Assembly: GCF_014692525.1 (NCBI RefSeq)
Contig: NZ_JACNYL010000001.1
Location: 1,302,001-1,366,000, forward strand
DNA from: Sphingobacterium chuzhouense
GTDB lineage: Bacteria > Bacteroidota > Bacteroidia > Sphingobacteriales > Sphingobacteriaceae
Reading direction: 5' to 3'
DNA length: 64,000 bases
Part shown: in pieces, positions 53,416 through 62,640 of the stretch
How the letters are laid out: each line of letters begins with the position of its first letter
How positions within the stretch are numbered: position 1 is the first letter of the stretch
The notes under the pieces: generated by a model
Seen by the model: only the letters and a program-made list of their open reading frames with translations
Told to the model about the DNA's origin: nothing
Databases searched by the model: none
Translations under genes and position numbers: made by a program

Positions 53416-53970
53416 ATGACGACAGGAAAAATTATGGGCATCATTGCGCTGGTCATTGTTGGTGGTATCGGGCTATTTATCTTCTTCCTGTACGCAACGA
53501 TAAAAACTAAATCGACCAGTTTGAATAAATATGAACCTTTCAGCGAATGGATTGGCAAGACGGTCGTACTCCATACGGAAACTATGCTGTTCAAAGAACA
53601 GATGAGAATGAATCCTAATAGCAAGTATCCTTATACATTAGCTGATAGCTTGAACCCAGGTTGGGAATATATCTTAGCTTTGGTAGAAAATGGTAGCGTT
53701 ACCAAGATAGCTACGCTTCCCGCTGGAACCGAACTGTCCTTAGAACGAGCCGTTCAATACACCAACGGGGTATCGGGCTCATCCTATCCGACGATATTCG
53801 GAACATTAAAGAGCAACGGAAAGGAATATAAGGTCGGCTATCAATGGGGTGATCTGGATTTGTCCAAAAACCATTACAAAATCGAAAAGAGCTGGAAATT
53901 CCATCAAGCTCCTTGGCAAGCGGAGCAGGATACGGCATTTTATGCGTTACCTAAAGCCGATTTTTGGTAA
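53416..53970 (+). CDS. Membrane-anchored protein of unknown function
   Basis: 184-residue protein starting at ATG 53416, with an N-terminal helix 'MGIIALVIVGGIGLFIFFLY' serving as signal anchor and a soluble, probably periplasmic domain. Trp- and Tyr-rich stretches such as 'YKVGYQWGDLDLSKNHYKIE' suggest a beta fold. No recognised family. It resembles the preceding gene in topology, consistent with the two acting together, but no sequence relation between them was evident. Confidence 0.65.
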   Translation: MTTGKIMGIIALVIVGGIGLFIFFLYATIKTKSTSLNKYEPFSEWIGKTVVLHTETMLFKEQMRMNPNSKYPYTLADSLNPGWEYILALVENGSVTKIATLPAGTELSLERAVQYTNGVSGSSYPTIFGTLKSNGKEYKVGYQWGDLDLSKNHYKIEKSWKFHQAPWQAEQDTAFYALPKADFW

Positions 53971-54023
53971 AATGTTAACGGGAAAAGTATAATTTTATAG
54001 CGGTATAAATCATTTTCATTCGT

Positions 54024-54596
54024 ATGGACCCGATAAATATCTACATCTATGCACTTGCTTCCATTATCGGTATGGAGAGCATGAGCATTGTTAGCCAAAA
54101 AGCAAGCATTAGTATTAATCCCGTCGAACAAACCTTTGAAATCCATCAGGAAGATCTTTTCACGATTATCAGGACCGCAGAAGACAGCCTTGCGGTAGCC
54201 GATGAATTTCGGGGGATAGCAGATTTCCGCCCGAATACCGAAAATAAAACTATTGATGGTTTGATAGTTGAGAAAATCGAGTTAAGCAAGAAAGACGAGC
54301 AGTTGCATGCAACGGTAAAAGGTCGCTACACAGACCCGAAAGTATTGGCAGAGGCCGGCATCCATCTTGACACGACAAGCGTTGCCGAGTTTTCACTAAT
54401 CAATATTCCCGAATGGAATATCCACTCTTCGGATGCCGTCCTGCGAGGAAATTACTGGGTTTGGCCGGCAAATAAACCCGTTACGATTTTAATGGAACCG
54501 TTCAACGACATTTCGGAGAAGTACCGGAAACATAGGCGGAGTATATTGCCCTACTGGGAGTTGTGGCAATTGGGCGGTAATAAACAAGACCACTAA
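54024..54596 (+). CDS. Protein of unknown function
   Basis: 190-residue protein without a clear signal peptide, although the N-terminus 'INIYIYALASIIGMESMSIV' is hydrophobic enough to be a weak anchor. The body is beta/alpha ('FEIHQEDLFTIIRTAEDSLA', 'HATVKGRYTDPKVLAEAG') and no family is recognised. It is 53 bases after the preceding gene and 22 bases before the lipoprotein gene, so it probably belongs to the same operon. Confidence 0.62.
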   Translation: MDPINIYIYALASIIGMESMSIVSQKASISINPVEQTFEIHQEDLFTIIRTAEDSLAVADEFRGIADFRPNTENKTIDGLIVEKIELSKKDEQLHATVKGRYTDPKVLAEAGIHLDTTSVAEFSLINIPEWNIHSSDAVLRGNYWVWPANKPVTILMEPFNDISEKYRKHRRSILPYWELWQLGGNKQDH

Positions 54597-54618
54597 TAAA
54601 AAACAACACAAAGCTTTG

Positions 54619-55317
54619 ATGATTAGGATGAATGTTGAAAGCAAAAAATATACCATGACACCAGCGGTCTTCAACCGACTTAACAAACGATCTGTTTTAT
54701 CATTTGTGTTCATGGTACTTATAGGAAGTCTTCTGCTGTCTGCCTGTAGCACGAATGACGATAACGAGCCAAACGAAACAGCAGGTTCGGGCGTTCGGCT
54801 GAAGCACCTTGTTACTGCTGAGCAGGTTGCAGCTTCACTTGGCGAATCTATGCAGGGATACAGTCTGCAGGGAACAGGCGGTTTCACAAATACAGGAAAT
54901 TATCCCGAAGTACCACATGTCTATTATTATACCGTCTATTTTCAAAAACACCTGCATCACGAACAATATGCCTCTCGTTCGATCAGTGCACAGGCCGGCA
55001 TGGGAAAAGACACCAAAGATGAAATATTGGAAATGTTCGATGATATCGAAGAAGTTGCAGACGGAAGATTGGGAAAAGCACCTTACGAAAACGTATTTGC
55101 CCTGCGTTACAAGGATAATGAAAAACGTGATTGGCGGTACGAGCTATACATCAGGCTTGCCCATATCAATAATCAGGACAATCAGGTAATCACCTTATCC
55201 GGAACTTTTGGCCCTAGTTCCCATCCGGATACAGAAGCAATCGCTCCGGATCCGATGAGCGGTAGTGAAGCCGTATCGGCTATGTTGACTTTGGTTGAAC
55301 CCGTTTCCAATCATTAA
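54619..55317 (+). CDS. Lipoprotein of unknown function
   Basis: 232-residue protein from ATG 54619 (a TTG one codon upstream and ATG 54628 are alternatives). An N-terminal charged tail leads to a lipobox in 'MVLIGSLLLSACSTNDDN'. The mature part is acidic near the N-terminus and ends in 'SGSEAVSAMLTLVEPVSNH'. No known family. Its stop is 40 bases before the LRR-DUF1963 gene, suggesting these two are co-expressed. Confidence 0.7.
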   Translation: MIRMNVESKKYTMTPAVFNRLNKRSVLSFVFMVLIGSLLLSACSTNDDNEPNETAGSGVRLKHLVTAEQVAASLGESMQGYSLQGTGGFTNTGNYPEVPHVYYYTVYFQKHLHHEQYASRSISAQAGMGKDTKDEILEMFDDIEEVADGRLGKAPYENVFALRYKDNEKRDWRYELYIRLAHINNQDNQVITLSGTFGPSSHPDTEAIAPDPMSGSEAVSAMLTLVEPVSNH

Positions 55318-55357
55318 TTTTGGTAATAAAAAAGGATGGAACAACGTTAAAATAGAT

Positions 55358-57310
55358 ATGTGTTATTTTATTATCGACGGAGAAAACTATCTAATAGATG
55401 CCCAAGAAAGCCAATGGAGCATTGGGAAAATGAGCCACACGCTGGTAACCGATATTACTGTGGAATCCACAAACATCGAGCGGGATAAACAAAAACTGTT
55501 GTTGAGCGAATACAATGACGACGGTCGCATAAAGATACATATAGAGGCATCCAGTATTTTTAATTGGGGAATACCCACCGGAAGCTTTAATTACCACGAA
55601 GACAAAGATGCCGATACATTTACCTATTTCCGAAAAGACGGCCTAGAATTCAGTTTGGATTTCTTCGGATCCGTAACCTACGAAAGCGGCAGCGTTCGTA
55701 TCCAAGGTGAGCTGAAACCTCCTTATGACAAAAAACCATCCTTTAATGTAGACGTCTCCATCCAGTTTGACCCTGCTCTACTGGATTGGCGGCATTACCG
55801 TTTTAAGAGTCTAGCCGAGACATCGGGAGCAGATCCTCATCAGGTTTGTTTATTAGAAATAACGAATCCTTCTTTTCGTGACCTACCCTCTGAAATATTT
55901 GATTTTACAAATCTGGAATACCTGAGCATCGTCAATAAAACGAACTATTGGAACGATATTAAGCTGCCTTTGGAAAATCTGACAGAGCAATTTGGTTCAT
56001 TGAAAATGTTGAAAGGACTCAGTGTTAACAAAGCCTCTATCAAACAGCTTCCGGTTTCTTTTGCTGAATTAGCGCTTTTGGAAAACCTCAATCTAAGCTT
56101 ATGCGAAATACAGGAACTACCAGAATCCATCTGGAATTTGCCAAAATTACAGTACATGATTTTGATGGGCAACCAGCTGACGACAATACCGGATGAAATA
56201 CAACTACCGGCTTTGCTTACGTTAAACATCGAAAAGAGTCATCTCACCACTTTACCTATCTCTCTGTTAAAACAACCGAACCTCCGAACAATTAAAGCAT
56301 CCGGCAACCCGTTCGAATATCTTCCCGAAAGCTTTGGCTTCTTCAAAGGTTTGGAACTGACCATGCCAGAGAAAAAAAGATTGTTGGATACATCCTATAA
56401 AGGGGCCGATGGAAAAGGAACCATAAAATGGGATGATACGGTGTATGAAGCCGTGCATGATAAAACGCTGATCGCTCCCGTAGAAGACATTATTAAAGAA
56501 AACAAGCTGGGCAAATACAAAAAGGCTTTGCTATCACTCATCAAAAGAACAGTAGGATTTAACCAAACAGAACATGAAGACTATAGTGAAATAGGCAACC
56601 ACCGCTTCGGCGGAAGGCCCGACCTACCACAAGACATAATCTTTCCTACATTCCACTTCCACGGTAAGGAGAAAAAAAAGCAGTTTCATTACGAATTTAT
56701 TGCACAGATCAATTGCGAGCAGATTGCACATTTACAAGACTATCTTCCGCGCACGGGCAGCTTGTTCTTCTTTTTTAAAAGCATTCATTTTTTTGGTTTC
56801 GACAATAACGATCTTGCCAAAGTGATTTATATAGAAGACAATAGCACCCTTGCATCGGGAAAAAGATTCAAATTGCAGGAAGAAGATTTCTTCGAACTCT
56901 TCGATGGCGAATACGCTCCTTACAAGGCGGAGGCATTCGTTAGCGTCTCCGTTCCCTCTTTTTACGCTCATCATCAGAATACCTATTTGTTTGAAGGGAA
57001 AGCCAAATCTTTGGCAGACAAAGAAGATTTGTTAGAGGATTTATACGAAACTTACGAAGAGCCGGTTCGTTTTTTAAAAGAATTTGATCATGCGGTTAAT
57101 AGCTATGGTTTTACACAGCATGAATCACCCGAATTGCAGGCTGCGCTTAGCTTAAAAGGAAATCCGCAAGACTGGATTATCCTTTTACAAGTAAAATCCC
57201 GTGGGGATTTTCAATGGGGTGATGCTGGCGACTTGTTCTTCGTTATTCACAAAAGCGACTTAACGAAGAAAGATTTTAGCAACGTGTTTATTACGATGGA
57301 AAGTTCTTAG
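55358..57310 (+). CDS. LRR-DUF1963 (YwqG-like) fusion protein
   Basis: 650-residue protein, likely cytoplasmic, starting at ATG 55358 (a TTG at 55295 lies inside the preceding gene). A beta-rich N-terminal domain (about 1-160) is followed by leucine-rich repeats at about 170-320 ('LPSEIFDFTNLEYLSIV', 'LPESIWNLPKLQYMILMGNQ', 'LPISLLKQPNLRTIKASGNP'), then a DUF1963 domain (about 405-650) with 'FGGRPDLPQDIIFP', 'FIAQINCEQIAHLQDYLPRT' and 'DWIILLQVKSRGDFQWGDAG'. DUF1963/YwqG occurs widely in polymorphic-toxin neighbourhoods as an immunity-like domain. It ends the operon at a strong terminator. Confidence 0.82.
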   Translation: MCYFIIDGENYLIDAQESQWSIGKMSHTLVTDITVESTNIERDKQKLLLSEYNDDGRIKIHIEASSIFNWGIPTGSFNYHEDKDADTFTYFRKDGLEFSLDFFGSVTYESGSVRIQGELKPPYDKKPSFNVDVSIQFDPALLDWRHYRFKSLAETSGADPHQVCLLEITNPSFRDLPSEIFDFTNLEYLSIVNKTNYWNDIKLPLENLTEQFGSLKMLKGLSVNKASIKQLPVSFAELALLENLNLSLCEIQELPESIWNLPKLQYMILMGNQLTTIPDEIQLPALLTLNIEKSHLTTLPISLLKQPNLRTIKASGNPFEYLPESFGFFKGLELTMPEKKRLLDTSYKGADGKGTIKWDDTVYEAVHDKTLIAPVEDIIKENKLGKYKKALLSLIKRTVGFNQTEHEDYSEIGNHRFGGRPDLPQDIIFPTFHFHGKEKKKQFHYEFIAQINCEQIAHLQDYLPRTGSLFFFFKSIHFFGFDNNDLAKVIYIEDNSTLASGKRFKLQEEDFFELFDGEYAPYKAEAFVSVSVPSFYAHHQNTYLFEGKAKSLADKEDLLEDLYETYEEPVRFLKEFDHAVNSYGFTQHESPELQAALSLKGNPQDWIILLQVKSRGDFQWGDAGDLFFVIHKSDLTKKDFSNVFITMESS

Positions 57311-57345
57311 CATTTAGCCCGCAACTTTAAGCCGCGGGCTAAATG
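57311..57345. terminator. Bidirectional terminator
   Basis: Perfect 12-bp stem CATTTAGCCCGC / GCGGGCTAAATG (57311-57322, 57334-57345) with an 11-base loop, between two convergent genes and touching both stop codons. T-rich sequence on both sides would let it act on either strand. Confidence 0.88.
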
Positions 57346-58290
57346 TTATTTACTAGCCTCATCCAATATAGCCAGATCCTCGGCATCTAATTTCAGATCG
57401 GGCGCAGCAAACAAGGTTTGCAATTGGCTCTCACTAGTCGCGCTGACGATAGGTGCTGTAATCAATGGGTTTGCTAACAACCAAGCTAGAGCTACCGTAG
57501 CTTGCTTTGCACTATGTTTCTCCGCAACAGTATCCAGCGCTTTCAAAACAGCTTTCCCTCTATCATCGAAATATTTTTTAACGCTACCACCGCGGATCGT
57601 TTTATTAAAATCCTCCTCCGTTCGGTATTTTCCTGTCAGAAATCCAGCCGCCAATGACCAATATGGGAAAACGCTTAGATTATACTGTTCCACTAAATCT
57701 GCATAATCGGTTTCAAAGGTTGTACGTTCCACCAAATTATAATGCGGTTGCAAAGCGACATACTTTGGTAGACCGTTTTTCTCTGCAACTTCAAAACTCT
57801 CTGCAAGTCGAGCAGGGGAAAGATTGGATGCTGCAATATAACGGACTTTACCTGCTTTAATCAATTCGTCATAGGCGGATAGCGTTTCTTCTATTGGTGT
57901 GGCATTATCATCAAAATGGGTATAGTATAAATCAATACAATCGACTCCTAATCGTTTCAATGATTCATCGGCAGACTTCAAGATGTGTTTTTTGCTGATG
58001 TCAAACCCATGTTCCTTTGTTTCCGAACCTACTTTTGTGGCAATCACGACTTGGTTTCGATTGCCACGGTTTTTCAGCCATTTTCCAATAATTTCCTCGG
58101 ATTGTCCTCCGGTTCCATTTACCCACCAGGCATAGGTATCCGCAGTATCGATAAAGTTGAAACCGGCAGCAGTAAACTTATCCAATATATCAAAAGATGC
58201 TTGTTCATCTAACGTCCAACCTAGCACGTTACCCCCAAAATTGATAGGTGCTATTTCTAAATCCGTGTTCTTAATTGTTACTTTGTTCAT
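57346..58290 (-). CDS. Aldo/keto reductase
   Basis: 314-residue NADPH-dependent AKR from ATG 58290 ('MNKVTIKNTDLEI'); the longer frame starts in an unlikely region. The tetrad can be seen: Asp/Tyr in 'FIDTADTYAW', Lys in 'VVIATKVGS', His in 'DLYYTHFDD'. 'NPLITAPIVSATSESQL' is the usual NADP-binding end. The group is that of general sugar or aldehyde reductases; no specific substrate is indicated. The gene is monocistronic and converges on the LRR-DUF1963 operon. Confidence 0.92.
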   Translation of the reverse strand: MNKVTIKNTDLEIAPINFGGNVLGWTLDEQASFDILDKFTAAGFNFIDTADTYAWWVNGTGGQSEEIIGKWLKNRGNRNQVVIATKVGSETKEHGFDISKKHILKSADESLKRLGVDCIDLYYTHFDDNATPIEETLSAYDELIKAGKVRYIAASNLSPARLAESFEVAEKNGLPKYVALQPHYNLVERTTFETDYADLVEQYNLSVFPYWSLAAGFLTGKYRTEEDFNKTIRGGSVKKYFDDRGKAVLKALDTVAEKHSAKQATVALAWLLANPLITAPIVSATSESQLQTLFAAPDLKLDAEDLAILDEASK

Positions 58291-58445
58291 ATTATGTACT
58301 ATTTTAATATTCATATGCAAAAGGCATACTCACCCATTGACAGATAGCAATACATGGGTTAATCCAGCGTTTTAAATTTAGTAATTATTAAAAGAGACCA
58401 TGTTATCTGTTTGTAATAAATAATGTAAATTTATATCATAAAAAA

Positions 58446-58955
58446 ATGGAATATAGTTTTAGACAAGCGCAATCGGAGGATATACCCCAGATCTGGGAAA
58501 TCTTGGAACGCGCCATTCAACGGCGAAAAGAAGAAGGAAGCAATCAATGGCAGGATGGTTATCCAAACGTTTCCGTTATCAGAACAGATATAGAAAAAGG
58601 ACACGGATATGTATTAACAGATGGTGGTATCATAGCAGGTTATTGTGCGATACTGATAAATGATGAACCTGCATATGCCAATTTACAGGGACAATGGTTA
58701 ACAGCGGGAGATTTTGTGGTGTACCACCGTGTTGCACTTGCCGAAGAATACCTAGGAAAAGGGCTGGCGCAAAAAATGTTGCTCTATATCGAAGATTTCG
58801 CCCGACAACATAACATATACAGCGTTAAAGCCGATACAAACTTTGACAATGGGGGCATGCTCAATATATTTAAAAAATTGGGCTACGCTTATTGCGGAGA
58901 AGTATTCTTTCGAGGAGCACCTAGAAAAGCCTTTGAAAAGGTTATAGCTCATTAA
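58446..58955 (+). CDS. GNAT family N-acetyltransferase
   Basis: 169-residue GCN5-type acetyltransferase. The acetyl-CoA-binding motif A is 'VALAEEYLGKGLAQKMLLYI' (with the x-x-G-x-G/A pattern), and the C-terminal 'DNGGMLNIFKKLGYAYCGEV' gives motif B. Substrate unknown; small-molecule or peptide N-terminus acetylation are typical. It starts at ATG 58446, divergent from the aldo/keto reductase and convergent with the threonine aldolase. Confidence 0.9.
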   Translation: MEYSFRQAQSEDIPQIWEILERAIQRRKEEGSNQWQDGYPNVSVIRTDIEKGHGYVLTDGGIIAGYCAILINDEPAYANLQGQWLTAGDFVVYHRVALAEEYLGKGLAQKMLLYIEDFARQHNIYSVKADTNFDNGGMLNIFKKLGYAYCGEVFFRGAPRKAFEKVIAH

Positions 58956-58993
58956 AAATCCACACTACTATAATATAATAATTTGCCACACAC

Positions 58994-60025
58994 TTAGCTC
59001 GTTACTCCTTTCAGACTATCAATAAACGCATCTACTTTATTTTCGTCTGTAGCCCATGACGTGATAATTCGAACAACAGCGTATTGTTCGTCAATGGCTT
59101 TCCACTCGTAAAAATCATATTGTCGCATGAGCTCATCAATCACTGCTTTGGGAAGAATAGGGAAAATCTGGTTTGTGCGCGGTGGCGTAAGAAAAGAATA
59201 ACCTTGTGCTTCTATCGCATGGGCTATTTTCATTGCCATTCCATTAGCGTGCTTTGCCAACGAGAAGTATAAATCGTCTCTAAACAGTTCTAGGAATTGG
59301 ATGCCTAATAAACGTCCTTTAGCCAACAGTGCTCCTTTCTGCTTCAACATATAATCAAAATCTGTTGCAAGATCAGCTCTATTAAAGATAATAGCTTCGC
59401 CCAATAAAGCTCCATTCTTCGTCCCTCCGATATAAAAAACATCTGTAAAATGAGAAATATCGGATAAGGTCAAGTCATTGTTCTTTGCTGTCAATGCATG
59501 CCCTAATCTTGCACCATCCAGAAATAGATATAAGCCTTTGGATTTGCAGTAAATCGATAGTCGTCCTATTTCTGATTTGGTATAAATTGTTCCTATTTCA
59601 GTCGAATTGGAGATGTATACTAATTTAGGCTTCACAACATGAGGCCTAAGGGAGTACGCCTGTATAATATTTTCAATATCGCCAGGTTTTAGTTTACCAT
59701 TTTCCGTTTCGACGGTGATTACACGATGCCCTGTAGCCTCGATCGCACCCGTCTCATTCGCGTAAATATGCCCTGTGTTGGCACTAATAACAGCTTCGTG
59801 CGGACGTAACAGAGATGATATGACGATTAGGTTCGTTTGTGTCCCCCCCGAAACAAAATAAATAGCTGCATCGGGGTTTTGTATTTTTTGCCGAAGTATT
59901 TCCTTTGCCTCTATAGAATAATCATCTTCGCCATATCCTGTTTGCTGTGTCAAATTGGTTTCAATAAGTTTATGGAGAATATTGGGATGCGCACCTTCTG
60001 CGTAATCATTTTTGAAACTGTACAT
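58994..60025 (-). CDS. Low-specificity L-threonine aldolase family (beta-eliminating lyase)
   Basis: 343-residue PLP-dependent fold-type I enzyme. The PLP lysine lies in 'VFYIGGTKNGALLGEAII', and 'LFLDGARLGHAL' carries the conserved Asp/Arg region of threonine aldolases. 'YGEDDYSIEAKEILRQK' is the usual N-terminal region. It cleaves L-threonine or allo-threonine to glycine and acetaldehyde in characterised homologues. It is monocistronic, with its start at ATG 60025 near a 444-base region holding no intact gene. Confidence 0.9.
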   Translation of the reverse strand: MYSFKNDYAEGAHPNILHKLIETNLTQQTGYGEDDYSIEAKEILRQKIQNPDAAIYFVSGGTQTNLIVISSLLRPHEAVISANTGHIYANETGAIEATGHRVITVETENGKLKPGDIENIIQAYSLRPHVVKPKLVYISNSTEIGTIYTKSEIGRLSIYCKSKGLYLFLDGARLGHALTAKNNDLTLSDISHFTDVFYIGGTKNGALLGEAIIFNRADLATDFDYMLKQKGALLAKGRLLGIQFLELFRDDLYFSLAKHANGMAMKIAHAIEAQGYSFLTPPRTNQIFPILPKAVIDELMRQYDFYEWKAIDEQYAVVRIITSWATDENKVDAFIDSLKGVTS

Positions 60026-60098
60026 ATCACTATTTATTTTTTATCAAGGCAAAAGTAAACAGTATCCAAGGATTTCCCTACCTAAACTGAACGTATAA

Positions 60099-60299
60099 CA
60101 TAAAAATGTTGCGTTTCATTATGCTCAATTGGCTTACAACCTGCCGAAAGACATCACGATATTTACGGATGGAAAAGCCAAAAATATCCTTTTTCAGCAA
60201 TCTATTACGCTGAGACCCGATCACGGACAATCTCACCATATCCTGGAAAAACATATTGCACACCGAATGATATTGACTCGTAAATATTTCATAATATGA
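60099..60299 (+). pseudogene. Probable remnant of a thioredoxin reductase-like flavoprotein
   Basis: The frame between stops at 60096 and 60297 has no start codon at its beginning, yet reads 'FHYAQLAYNLPKDITIFTDG' followed by 'KAKNILFQQ', like the middle of NAD(P)/FAD-dependent oxidoreductases of the thioredoxin-reductase type. After that the similarity fades. Both ends of a normal protein of about 300 residues are absent. This is the only coding trace found in the 444-base gap at 60026-60469; the family call is from memory of the motif and tentative. Confidence 0.4.
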
Positions 60300-60469
60300 A
60301 TTTATATAAGGATATTGCTACTCACAAACTTAAATAAAGTTATGTACAAATACCAATAAGCTTATTCTGAGACGAATTTGCTATAAAATGATAACATTTG
60401 AAAAGCTTTTCCAAATTACTTAACTTATTTTTGAAGTATAATCAATCGAAGTAAACTAAAACTATAAAT

Positions 60470-62311
60470 ATGATAAAACAGTTTGTTGTAATTGTCTTTT
60501 TTCTAGCAATCAATTTAACACATGTCTTTTCCCAACATTGGAAACCAGCAGGAAATAAGATATTGACCGAGTGGGGAGAGAATCTAAATCCTAAGAACCC
60601 ACACCCTGAATACCCCCGTCCACAGCTGGTCCGTAAAAACAACTGGCAGAACTTAAATGGAACATGGAAATATACGATAACTCCTAAAGAACAAACCGAA
60701 CTGCCGAATAGCTGGGACGGCGATATATTGGTGCCCTTTGCTATAGAATCGGCATTATCTGGTGTAGGAAAACGTGTGAGCCAAAACGATGCCCTTTGGT
60801 ACAACAACGATATCGTTCTTGACCTAAAAACAGACAAAAATAATTTGATTATTCATTTTGGAGCGGTGGATTGGCGATGTGATTTATATGTAAACGGCAA
60901 ACATGTCGGTCAGCATGAAGGTGGTTTTAATCCTTTTTCATTCGATATTACCTCTTTTCTAAAAAAAGGAAAAAAACAGAATATTGCGCTTCGGGTTTGG
61001 GATCCGACAAGCGATGGTCCACAACCACGCGGAAAACAGATCAATAATCCACACGGAATATGGTATACACCTGTAACTGGCATATGGCAAACTGTTTGGA
61101 TGGAATCTGTTCCAAAAACTTATATTGTTCGCACAAAACATACCCCTGATGTAGACGCTAAAGTGCTACATTTTGAAGCACAGGTGGAACAAGCACAACC
61201 GGGCGATAAGGTTCTCATAGAAGCGTATGACGGTGATAAGAAAATCAGCGAAACAAGTACCCCTGTTAGCGCTGCTGTCAAATTAGCAGTTCCAGAAGCT
61301 ATCTTGTGGTCTCCGGACAGCCCAAAGCTTTATGACCTGAATATTAAGATACTGCGTAATGGTAAAATAATCGATGAAGCTAAAAGTTATTTTGCTATGC
61401 GAAAAATTACCATGAAACCGGATGAAAAAGGCATTCAGCGGATGTATTTGAACGATGAATTTGTTTTTCATTACGGTCCTTTAGATCAAGGTTGGTGGCC
61501 AGATGGCTTGCATACAGCTCCTTCTGACGAAGCCCTAAAGTTCGATATTATCAAAACAAAGGAAATGGGCTTTAATATGATTCGAAAACATATTAAGGTT
61601 GAGCCTGCTAATTGGTACCGCTATTGTGATAGTATCGGTATACTGGTGTGGCAGGATATGCCCAGCGGAGACCTTGAAGGTAATGCTTGGGATATGCATC
61701 CTGGAAAAATATCTGGAGGGTTACACGATAAGGTACGAACCCCGGAATCCGAAGCTATTTTTCGTAAAGAATGGAAAGCTATCATGGATGCACTTCACAA
61801 CTATCCAAGTATAGTTGTATGGGTTCCTTTTAATGAAGCTTGGGGACAATTTAAAACCAGAGAGGTCACCGATTGGACTATCCAATATGACCCTTCACGT
61901 ATCGTCAATAGTGCCAGCGGTGGTAATTTTATTTACACAGGTCATATGTTGGACATCCATAACTATCCAGATGCAGTTATGCCTGATCCGAAACTCTTTG
62001 GTAAGGACTATATATTAGCGTTAGGAGAATTCGGTGGGTTGGGGCTTCCTATTGAGGGACACACCTGGCAACAAAAAGACAACTGGGGCTATCAATCTTT
62101 CAAAAATAAACAGGAGTTGAAACAAAGGTACGAAGAGGTGATCAGTAACCTTGCTAAACTTATACCCCTTGGCCTTTCCGCTGGTGTATATACGCAAACG
62201 ACGGATGTAGAAATTGAAACCAATGGACTCATGACCTATGATCGTAAAATTATCAAGATTCCAGAAGCAGATTTGAAAAATATACATCAGAAACTGTATA
62301 ACTACAAATAG
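60470..62311 (+). CDS. Glycoside hydrolase family 2 protein (beta-galactosidase-like)
   Basis: 613-residue exported glycosidase with signal 'VVIVFFLAINLTHVFSQ'. A sugar-binding jelly-roll (about residues 35-195; 'FGAVDWRCDLYVNGKHVGQH'), an Ig-like domain (about 200-300) and a TIM barrel (about 305-600) are present. The likely acid/base is Glu456 in 'VPFNEAWGQF' and the nucleophile Glu520 in 'LALGEFGGLG'. GH2 members hydrolyse beta-galactosides, glucuronides or mannosides; the specificity is open. A -7 like TATTTTTG (60426-60433) precedes it. It is separated from the PULs, though it could act on their products. Confidence 0.92.
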   Translation: MIKQFVVIVFFLAINLTHVFSQHWKPAGNKILTEWGENLNPKNPHPEYPRPQLVRKNNWQNLNGTWKYTITPKEQTELPNSWDGDILVPFAIESALSGVGKRVSQNDALWYNNDIVLDLKTDKNNLIIHFGAVDWRCDLYVNGKHVGQHEGGFNPFSFDITSFLKKGKKQNIALRVWDPTSDGPQPRGKQINNPHGIWYTPVTGIWQTVWMESVPKTYIVRTKHTPDVDAKVLHFEAQVEQAQPGDKVLIEAYDGDKKISETSTPVSAAVKLAVPEAILWSPDSPKLYDLNIKILRNGKIIDEAKSYFAMRKITMKPDEKGIQRMYLNDEFVFHYGPLDQGWWPDGLHTAPSDEALKFDIIKTKEMGFNMIRKHIKVEPANWYRYCDSIGILVWQDMPSGDLEGNAWDMHPGKISGGLHDKVRTPESEAIFRKEWKAIMDALHNYPSIVVWVPFNEAWGQFKTREVTDWTIQYDPSRIVNSASGGNFIYTGHMLDIHNYPDAVMPDPKLFGKDYILALGEFGGLGLPIEGHTWQQKDNWGYQSFKNKQELKQRYEEVISNLAKLIPLGLSAGVYTQTTDVEIETNGLMTYDRKIIKIPEADLKNIHQKLYNYK

Positions 62312-62338
62312 AATATTCTTCTAAACTATATTGTCCAA

Positions 62339-62388
62339 TTGTTCGGCTTATGATATATTTTGACAGAGGTATACCATAAGCTGAACAA
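62339..62388 (+). terminator. Long hairpin after the GH2 gene
   Basis: TTGTTCGGCTTATG (62339-62352) and CATAAGCTGAACAA (62375-62388) form a 14-bp stem with one G-U pair on the plus strand and a 22-base loop, 27 bases after the GH2 stop. There is no strong T run afterwards, so terminator function is uncertain. CATAAGCTG recurs just downstream near 62412. Confidence 0.45.
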
Positions 62389-62543
62389 ATAAATGCAACA
62401 AACTATCTTTCATAAGCTGGGTCATTAGTCCTACCAAACAATTGCACCTGCTCCCGATATACTGCCTGCCCCTTCCAGAGATGCGTAACTGCACACAATG
62501 ATTTTCTAACTCAATTATTTCTCAGTACAGTTTTTAGTGCACA

Positions 62544-62592
62544 CTATTAAACGCAATAAAATTGCGTTTAATAGATTAATCTACTATATTTG
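62544..62592 (+). promoter_or_regulatory. Palindromic operator and promoter of the TonB receptor
   Basis: A perfect 14-bp inverted repeat, CTATTAAACGCAAT (62544-62557), AAA, ATTGCGTTTAATAG (62561-62574). Its right arm contains a TTG (62562-62564), and 20 bases further lies a -7 element TATATTTG (62585-62592). The operator thus covers the -33 region, 66 bases upstream of the receptor start. A repressor of the Fur, Zur, TetR or similar type is likely; the protein is not encoded in the window. The remaining sequence of the 329-base gap (62312-62640) holds no gene. Confidence 0.75.
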
Positions 62593-62640
62593 CATCTTTG
62601 TTGCGTCTATATGTTTCTGATGCAAAGGAATTGATAATTA

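Noticed and set aside
60078..60263. Minus-strand 61-codon frame in the gap after the threonine aldolase
   Set aside because: No motif or ribosome site; the plus strand in the same place shows flavoprotein-like residues instead.
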